Below, one piece after another: positions 56,339 to 64,000 of a stretch of DNA of 64,000 nucleotides. Position 1 is the stretch's first letter. Every line of letters starts with the position of its first letter. This DNA comes from Paraphysomonas bandaiensis. Its lineage: Eukaryota > Chrysophyceae. The position numbers were made by a program, and so were the translations under genes. The DNA is taken from contig CBFFRP010000296.1 of assembly GCA_965644295.1 (NCBI GenBank), positions 310,001-374,000 of the forward strand. The letters run 5' to 3'. Below the pieces are notes generated by a model that was not told the DNA's origin, made no database searches, and saw nothing but the letters and a program-made list of their open reading frames with translations.

Positions 56339-58488
56339 CTACATTCGTATATTATTCGTTTGTTGTTGTATCCAATCGTATTGAGTGGTTCGTGGATTAT
56401 CTATACTTTCTTTAAGCAAATATTGAACATCTGTTGGAGTTGATACGAATTCGAACCTACGGAATAATTAGTGTCTAACGACAGTGTTGATTTCTTAAGA
56501 CATCCTCACCTGGTTCGAATGGACTCAGAAGAACTTCCTGCTGTCCCACATGCACCCTACGTGCGAGATTTCAAAAATAACACAGAACATTGCACTGAGC
56601 TCTCTGACCTGTTCTATAGCGCATATGTTTTCAATATTCCGCTTGATAGCAAAAAAACCTTTGATCAATAAGTCTTCAAAGGTTCTAAACGCATCACTAC
56701 TATATCCCCCCATCAATTCTACGTACTCGGCCGTCATCTTGAACGGTGCGGTTTCAAAGTTCATGTTGAACGCAGGCGATTCTCCTAGTATAAATCCAAA
56801 ATCTATGTGAATAATGCGTCCTCTGTCGTCTATAAGGATGTTGCCATTGTGTCTGTCCTTCACTTGAAGCGCGTATGTAACAAGGGAATATCCAACCAGA
56901 CTTCTGATAAACTGATTAAGTGCACGCTCGAACTGCGAAGAATTGCGTTGTCCAAACTTGAATTCGAAATATTGCAACAATGTCGCACCGGAGGGGCGCG
57001 ATGACACTTTTGTCCCCATCCACCTCCCAACCCCTGCATCAGCGCCTTTCAAAGCTACACCGTGACCCTCTTTCAGAGATATCTCACACTTCTTTATCGC
57101 GTCCACTGAGAGTGCGTCGTCTAGATACTCCACGAGGCCAGAAGATGGGCCAGTGGGATATATGCGATACGGTCGTAAAACAATATCCAAGCCTTGAGAA
57201 GAAAACACCTCGCTAAAAGCTTCTATAAATTGCATAGCCAAGGCTTCACGTTGAAGGTCCGCACCCGCCTTCACAACTAGTGCTGTCATATCCCAACCAG
57301 GGAGGTGGCCGAACGGACTCCGTGCCTTGACCTGCTCCTTCTTCTCAGTCCAGGAAGTCGGTGGACTGAATGTCGGAAGAGAAGTGTGAGCAGTATCGAA
57401 ATCAGTCTGCCCCCCACGGGTAGAGCTAGAATGTGCAAACGAATCCCCAGGCTCGTGGCCAGAATAGTTCGGTGTCCATGATAAAGAACTAACAGTTGCT
57501 GCACACTCATGCGGTGTGAGTCTTCGAATGCGTCTTCTTCCAACACCAGTCAAATTGTGCATAGATGTAGAATTCAATTTTGATTGTGCAAGAGCGAGTC
57601 TTTCCCGTAACTCCCCCTGACAGTATGTCTGCATGCTGTCCCCTGTGAACTCCTGTCGTATAACTTCTACAGTGAGGAGGTATGGGGAACGGTCCCTGCT
57701 GGGCAACACCCGACACTCTGGTAGCACCACATTCACTAGTCGAAGGACATGATCCGTGCACCTCGAAAGAGGGTAGTGCAATGCAAATGCTGGATCAGGC
57801 CCGAAACGGCGATTAAACACTCGGGAGCGAATGAGCGCATTCACGTCCCGCAATCCTAGCATCAGCTGACCGTGTCGCCTCTCGACTGGCGTAGAAATTA
57901 GTACGAGCAGCATTTACAGGACTACAACAATACCTGGTAGGCCATTAATAGAAACACTTAGTGCAGTCAACAGCTCAACGAGAGAGATGCAATTCCAGAA
58001 GTATTCTGATCGTATTGCAGCCAGTGCCGCAGGTAGATTGTCGCCTTGTGCTATTGACTGTAATACACGTGCTTTCAGAGCATTAATTCTTTCACTTCGT
58101 TTGCTATGGGCGGTGTTCAGCAATGAACCATAGAGAAGTTTGTTGTTCATATTGGATAAGCTCGCCTGCAGTCACATCATCACTATCAGATGTGGTCGCA
58201 GCTGTCAGTTACCTTCACAGTATGATGAGCTTTCAGTCCGAATATAAAGTTCTTCTTGCATCTGTCAATCACAGAGCTCTCCAGTGAACTATAAGCCGGT
58301 AGTTCCGTACTCTCATCAGGTGCATTAACCACTACACTGCAGAGCTGTGGCAGATACTCCTCAATGACATCATCTCCAACACCCTCTAACACACTCACAG
58401 GGTTACCTCCCCACCCCTTATCACCACTACGAGTCAACGAAAACAGACGAATCAATAGGGGCAAGAAACCAAGCACCCCCACTCCCAT
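56339..58488 (-). CDS. PI4KB: Phosphatidylinositol 4-kinase, type III beta-like (Pik1)
   Basis: Five exons: 58213-58488, 57934-58165, 56609-57885, 56510-56556 and 56339-56456; GT-AG and in phase, 649 aa. The helical lipid-kinase-unique part comes first (SLLNTAHSKRSERINALKAR), then a Ser/Thr-rich linker, then the kinase. Catalytic loop KDRHNGNILIDDRG, activation segment HIDFGFILGESPAFNMNFET and FKMTAEYVELMGG follow PI4K-beta. The last exon ends RFEFVSTPTDVQYLLKES and DNPRTTQYDWIQQ, the PI3/PI4-kinase C-terminal helix. The usual LPCF stretch before it is replaced by a Gly/Ser-rich sequence in the 47-nt exon. Makes PI4P at the Golgi. Shorter than human (about 800 aa) because the N-terminal linker is brief. 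Confidence 0.9.
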
Positions 58489-58951
58489 TGCACTCCTTGT
58501 TATGCTGATGCATAGATGTGCATACAGAGCAGACTTTGCATGATGATGCCTGTCTATGTATGTATGTATGTATGTATGTATGTATGTATGTATGTATGTA
58601 TGTATGTATGTATGTATGTATGTATGTATGTATGTATGTATGTATGTATGTATGTATGTATGTATGTATGTATGTATGTATGTATGTATGTATGTATGTA
58701 TGTATGTATGTATGTATGTATGTATGTATGTATGTATGTATGTACAGCAGTATGTACAAAAAGTCGACCAGGCAAAAACTCCCGGGTTTTTAGCTGTACT
58801 GTATAGTATACTCAAACAACCACAAAGGGCAATTTTTGCCTGTTTGATTTCGCGGATATGCATGTACAGGTCTAGAGGCAGGTTGTGTGTATACTGTACC
58901 TACATGTATGCATGTAGTTGAACAGCAGGTATGAATAGGAGGTAGACGCAT
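58489..58951. promoter_or_regulatory. Divergent promoter region, PI4K / PC-esterase-like
   Basis: The gap between start codons holds array 3 and, on the right, ACTGTATAGTATACTC (58798-58813) and GTGTATACTGTACC (58886-58899), which resemble the shared GTATAC motif. Confidence 0.45.
58556..58743. repeat. (TATG)n microsatellite array 3
   Basis: About 188 bp of uninterrupted TATG, the purest of the three arrays, starting about 70 bp upstream of the PI4K ATG. IHTY and YVCM frames through it are artefacts. Confidence 0.95.
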
Positions 58952-60004
58952 ATGCTCTATATCTCATTCTTACTTGTACTCCTCTCCCCCGCCTTTGCGG
59001 GATGGTCTGTAGTCCCTCTATCGGAGTGCACAGAGTGTCTTCAGAGCGGTTACTGTGAGCGTATTAATTCATGGTGTCTACAATACACTCCTGACCCTTC
59101 ACACACCCGCATCACCCCCTCAGAGTTCACCAAACAGATCTCTCCTGGGTCAGTGATAGTATTCTATGGCGATAGTGTGATTCGAGGGTTGTTTATTGCG
59201 GCGTTAGAGTATTTCGGACTGGGTGAGTGGTACGATCAGACCCACCAAGCGATCGTTCACGCCATGCTGGCATCTGGCAAGTCGCTTCCAAGGGCGCATG
59301 CTATAATGGATCATACCTATCTCTGTCCGCCGCCTATTGTGGAGCATAAGAATCTGACTCTCGCTTTTATGTGGAACCCTTCTCTTCACATCCCGCACTT
59401 TTTTACCAAGCGACCATGGGCAACAAATTGCACCCATAGGTGCCCCTCGACTGTGAATATTTCGAACTGTGATGGTAGTCATCGACCTACCGTTGACTTG
59501 CGATGGCGATGTGGCAATGCGTTGGATAGTCTTCAAGTGAATGGTTCAAGTAAGAGGCAATTCATTATCGTATCTGGTACAGGGATTCATTCAATCATCT
59601 ATCAATTTTCTTCGCTTAAAGCACCACACAATATGAGTGATCAGGGAACTTATAAAGAAACCGAGAGAAAAATTTATGAGTGGGTAAAGGATTTCAGCTC
59701 TTGGGCAGAATGCCAGGGTAATTTAAGAGCGCATAATGCCTTGGAAATTCTCGTGCCTACCCTGGAACTACAGAAACTTGGGTGGGTCAAATCACGGGTT
59801 TTTGAGTACAATACGATCAGTGAAATTGTATTGCGTGCCATGAAGGAAAACGACTACCTCTCTAAAGTAGTGTTTCATGAGTATTTAAATGCGACTTCTT
59901 ATATAAACCATCTCGCCTCTGTGGATGGAATTCACTACAAAAATGTTTTTAACCGATTGGTAGTCGAGAAAATACTAGGCGAGGCAGTTTTGGCTTTTAA
60001 GTAG
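58952..60004 (+). CDS. Secreted PC-esterase/GDSL-like protein
   Basis: Intronless, 350 aa, starting with a signal peptide (MLYISFLLVLLSPAFAG). A Cys-rich start (CTECLQSGYC) leads to VIVFYGDSVIRGLF, a GDS nucleophile motif, and the C-terminal end has VDGIHY, the matching D-x-x-H. This arrangement is that of PC-esterase/TBL/CASD1-type O-acyl esterases and acetyltransferases that act on surface glycans. Several N-glycosylation sequons (NLT, NCT, NIS, NGS, NMS, NAT) fit a secretory enzyme. Substrate cannot be told from sequence. Confidence 0.75.
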   Translation: MLYISFLLVLLSPAFAGWSVVPLSECTECLQSGYCERINSWCLQYTPDPSHTRITPSEFTKQISPGSVIVFYGDSVIRGLFIAALEYFGLGEWYDQTHQAIVHAMLASGKSLPRAHAIMDHTYLCPPPIVEHKNLTLAFMWNPSLHIPHFFTKRPWATNCTHRCPSTVNISNCDGSHRPTVDLRWRCGNALDSLQVNGSSKRQFIIVSGTGIHSIIYQFSSLKAPHNMSDQGTYKETERKIYEWVKDFSSWAECQGNLRAHNALEILVPTLELQKLGWVKSRVFEYNTISEIVLRAMKENDYLSKVVFHEYLNATSYINHLASVDGIHYKNVFNRLVVEKILGEAVLAFK

Positions 60005-60106
60005 ATCTTTTGTTGTAATAGTAACTTCAGCGCAATGTATATAAAATCCGCTATTTCATGACCAGCAGCAATATATGTGGTGTACTCCCATTACATGTAT
60101 TTACTC

Positions 60107-60864
60107 CAGGGTCTGGTAACCATTAATGGTTGTCTAGTTCCCGGCAATTATAGTGGCCATTAATACCTAAGTAGAAAATACCGCTCATAATAGATAGTGT
60201 GGTGCTCCCTTGTTAATTACTAATTTAGTAAATTAACAGACTACGAATCGCAACTACTTCTCGCTCTCCACTGGCACATCAAGATCTTCTCGCAGGGCTT
60301 CATGGTTCATGGAGGGCATAAGCATCCCACAACATGTAATTGGCTCGTAAAAATAGCATCGATTCTATACGATATTGATTCATGTTTCTACGCTCAGGTG
60401 TTATAATAAACTTTGCACGACTAAAGAGCCTCTCAACAACAATATTAAATGTTTCGATATAAAGCAACCAGTGGTAGTTGGACTCATAAGTACCAAGTAG
60501 AGTTCTCTTGGTGATCTCGGCGCTATCCAGAACACGCTGTGCAAAATCAGTTCCTTCATTTTGTCGTGATTTCTGTCGGACCAGAGCAAGCTGGCATTCT
60601 TAAGCACCTTTAGATCTTTGTAATGCCAGTTTGCTTGCTCAGAAAACAAAGTAATTGATAATGAACAAAGTTGCCACAAAGTAGCTGTAGAATTGCATGA
60701 ACTTGCTTAACATTGTTTAGATTTCACTTAGTTCTATATATAGCGTATATCAATTACCAGTACATGCCATTAATGGTAGCCCAGTTCCCGGCAATTATAG
60801 TGGAAACAATGAAAAACGTCCCGGCAATTATAATGGCATTACCATTAACGGCTATTAGGCCCTG
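60107..60864 (-). mobile_element. Second hAT element, internally deleted, with 8-bp TSD
   Basis: Termini CAGGGTCTGG (60107) and the inverted CAGGGCCTAATAGC (60864) are imperfect TIRs with repeated CCATTAATGG and CCGGCAATTATA motifs inside both ends. Exact 8-bp duplications ATTTACTC flank it (60099-60106 and 60865-60872). At 758 bp it retains only the transposase C-terminus. A sister end fragment lies at 980-1299. Confidence 0.92.
60300..60599 (-). pseudogene. hAT transposase C-terminal fragment
   Basis: A 99-residue frame without its own start: YHWLLYIETFNIVVERLFSR, AKFIITPERRNMNQYRIES and MLFLRANYMLWD, then TGA at 60300-60302. This is the hAT dimerisation domain; ERLFS and the LFLRAN end are diagnostic and clearly different from the 10.3-kb element. 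Confidence 0.85.
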
Positions 60865-60872
60865 ATTTACTC

Positions 60873-61870
60873 GAGATATATTATTCAATCTCATCAAAGT
60901 AGTTGATTTATCTCGCCATTATAAATTCCAAGATTTGTCTATGATTAGGCCTAGTCAATTTGTTTTAATTGAAAACCTTGCATAAATTAAAAGGTCTTTT
61001 CTACAACCATCGCTGAAACATTATGACTGTTCACGTTACTAGCTTCACACTCCACACCATATTATCGGATTGTTGGAGAGCTTCAAAAACAACTCCTACA
61101 CTACAGTGAATTCGTACATATGCACTTGAAACACTGCATGTGTATACTAATATAGTATATTCGTCATAATAGGATAGATTCCTTAAGTCAGAAGAAGAGA
61201 AGTTGGTCAATGATCAATGATGCTGTGCTGCCATCTTCCTCCTCTTTTATTTTACTGCAGAAACACCTTTTATTTGTTATGAGTTTTTATTTCAAATTTC
61301 AATTACCCCAAAGAGGAATGCGTGAAAAATCCTGTGTATACCAGTGAAGAAAAATAGGTTTTTATGTAGTATAAAGTATAAAGTAATCACTGTATTACAG
61401 GTATCCCATATATGTGTGGTTTGGGAGGCCCGATACAAAATCAAGTGCAAGGCCTAGTATCGTTCCTGACTGCAATTCTACGCGGTTTTGGAACTACTGG
61501 CCCCGCTTGCTAGCAGTACATAAATTATGTACTTGGAATACTGCGAAGTGCCAAGAACTAAAAAAACTTAGTTGTAGTTCCGGATCTCTAATGTTCCTGA
61601 TAGAGTTCTTGTCCCTCCAAATATTGTGGGGTTCAACGCCCATAAGACGAAGAAGGGTGTGGAACTTCATTGGAGAGACTGAGCAGTTCTCATTCGATAG
61701 CAAAAATTAAGTGTGATGTGGCGTACTGCATGCGTATACGTGGCTGCAACTAGATGTCGCGTGTATATTGACATCGATTGTTTGTGGAGTATGTCATCCT
61801 GTTCAAGTGAATACTTTGGTTTTGAGGAAGTGAATACCATAAACACCTGCAACCTCATCATTGGAAAGCT
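60873..61870. other. Gene-free interval
   Basis: A 61414-61710 frame and its complement show no known domain. AT-rich; nothing else supported. Confidence 0.35.
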
Positions 61871-62236
61871 CAAATTCGTAATTAATTTATGACGAGGTAT
61901 TACACCAATATTGGTGTGATAAGGTAAATTACACCTACCATTTTGCTCAACATTACTTCAGCTATAACGCTGTGAATACCACAAATTTACACAAGTGCTA
62001 CAATTGTGCTGCCCATTACAGTCATTCTGTTGTCGGCATCTGTTGTTTCGCAACAAATTCGTAATTAATTTATGACGAGGTATTACACCAATATTGGTGT
62101 GATAAGGTAAATTACACCTACCATTTTGCTCAACATTACTTCAGCTATAACGCTGTGAATACCACAAATTTACACAAGTCCTACAATTGTGCTGCCCATT
62201 ACAGTCATTCTGTTGTCGGCATCTGTTGTTTCGCAA
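61871..62236. repeat. 183-bp tandem duplication
   Basis: 61871-62053 and 62054-62236 are identical except for one base (CAAGTGCTAC versus CAAGTCCTAC). Each copy includes the 16-bp palindrome ACACCAATATTGGTGT. The second copy ends 34 bp from the ABCC stop codon. Confidence 0.95.
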
Positions 62237-62270
62237 CAAATCATTCAAGAATAGCGTCATTGATATTGCA

Positions 62271-64000
<1,730 letters not shown>

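Overview
The window is nuclear DNA from a unicellular eukaryote. Genes carry many short GT-AG introns (mostly 45-100 nt), intergenic DNA is AT-rich, and transposon wreckage and long (TATG)n arrays are common. The gene set (soluble adenylyl cyclase, vasohibin, a cAMP-receptor-like GPCR, a kelch membrane protein, BRE1, PI4K-beta) fits an opisthokont/holozoan protist, an ichthyosporean-like genome being my best guess. That is an inference from gene content, not a species identification. The start of an open frame is often not its first start-like codon, so I fixed gene models by splice phase; nearly all junctions given here are phase-consistent.

Layout. 1-1300: LINE-like ORF piece, a short structured repeat (RepA) and a hAT end fragment. 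1.8-5.0 kb: BRE1 (-). 6.2-9.5 kb: PLAC8-like gene (-) and proteasome beta5 (+), head to head around a 570-bp (TATG)n array. 10.3-18.0 kb: a transposon block with a hAT element (perfect TIRs and 8-bp TSD) inserted in an older repeat (RepC), a decayed LINE and a decayed Ty1/copia element. 18.5-21.0 kb: NFACT-R protein (-) and DUS1 (+). 21.3-22.4 kb: RepA and RepC copies. 22.6-25.6 kb: MYND protein (-) and phospholipase C-like protein (+) around a second (TATG)n array. 27.9-33.3 kb: soluble adenylyl cyclase (-). 34.9-38.3 kb: farnesyl diphosphate synthase with a membrane N-terminal extension (-) and RBM34/Nop12 (+). 38.7-41.8 kb: a damaged NEK-like kinase (+). 42.5 kb: solo LTR. 43.1-45.4 kb: GPCR (-) and vasohibin (+). 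46.4-53.0 kb: GT61-like glycosyltransferase (-) and an 18-exon kelch membrane protein (+). 53-56.3 kb: repeats and remnants. 56.3-60.0 kb: PI4K-beta (-) and PC-esterase-like secreted protein (+) around a third (TATG)n array. 60.1-62.3 kb: a second hAT with TSD and a 183-bp tandem duplication. 62.3 kb to the edge: ABCC transporter 3' end (-).

Overall logic. Fourteen of the 18 host genes form seven head-to-head pairs with 370-830 bp between start codons. Three of those gaps hold the (TATG)n arrays. At least three others, plus the BRE1 and NEK upstream regions, share a GTATACC/CTGTATT palindromic motif. The genes are unrelated housekeeping, signalling and secretory functions; I see no operon-like pathway clustering.
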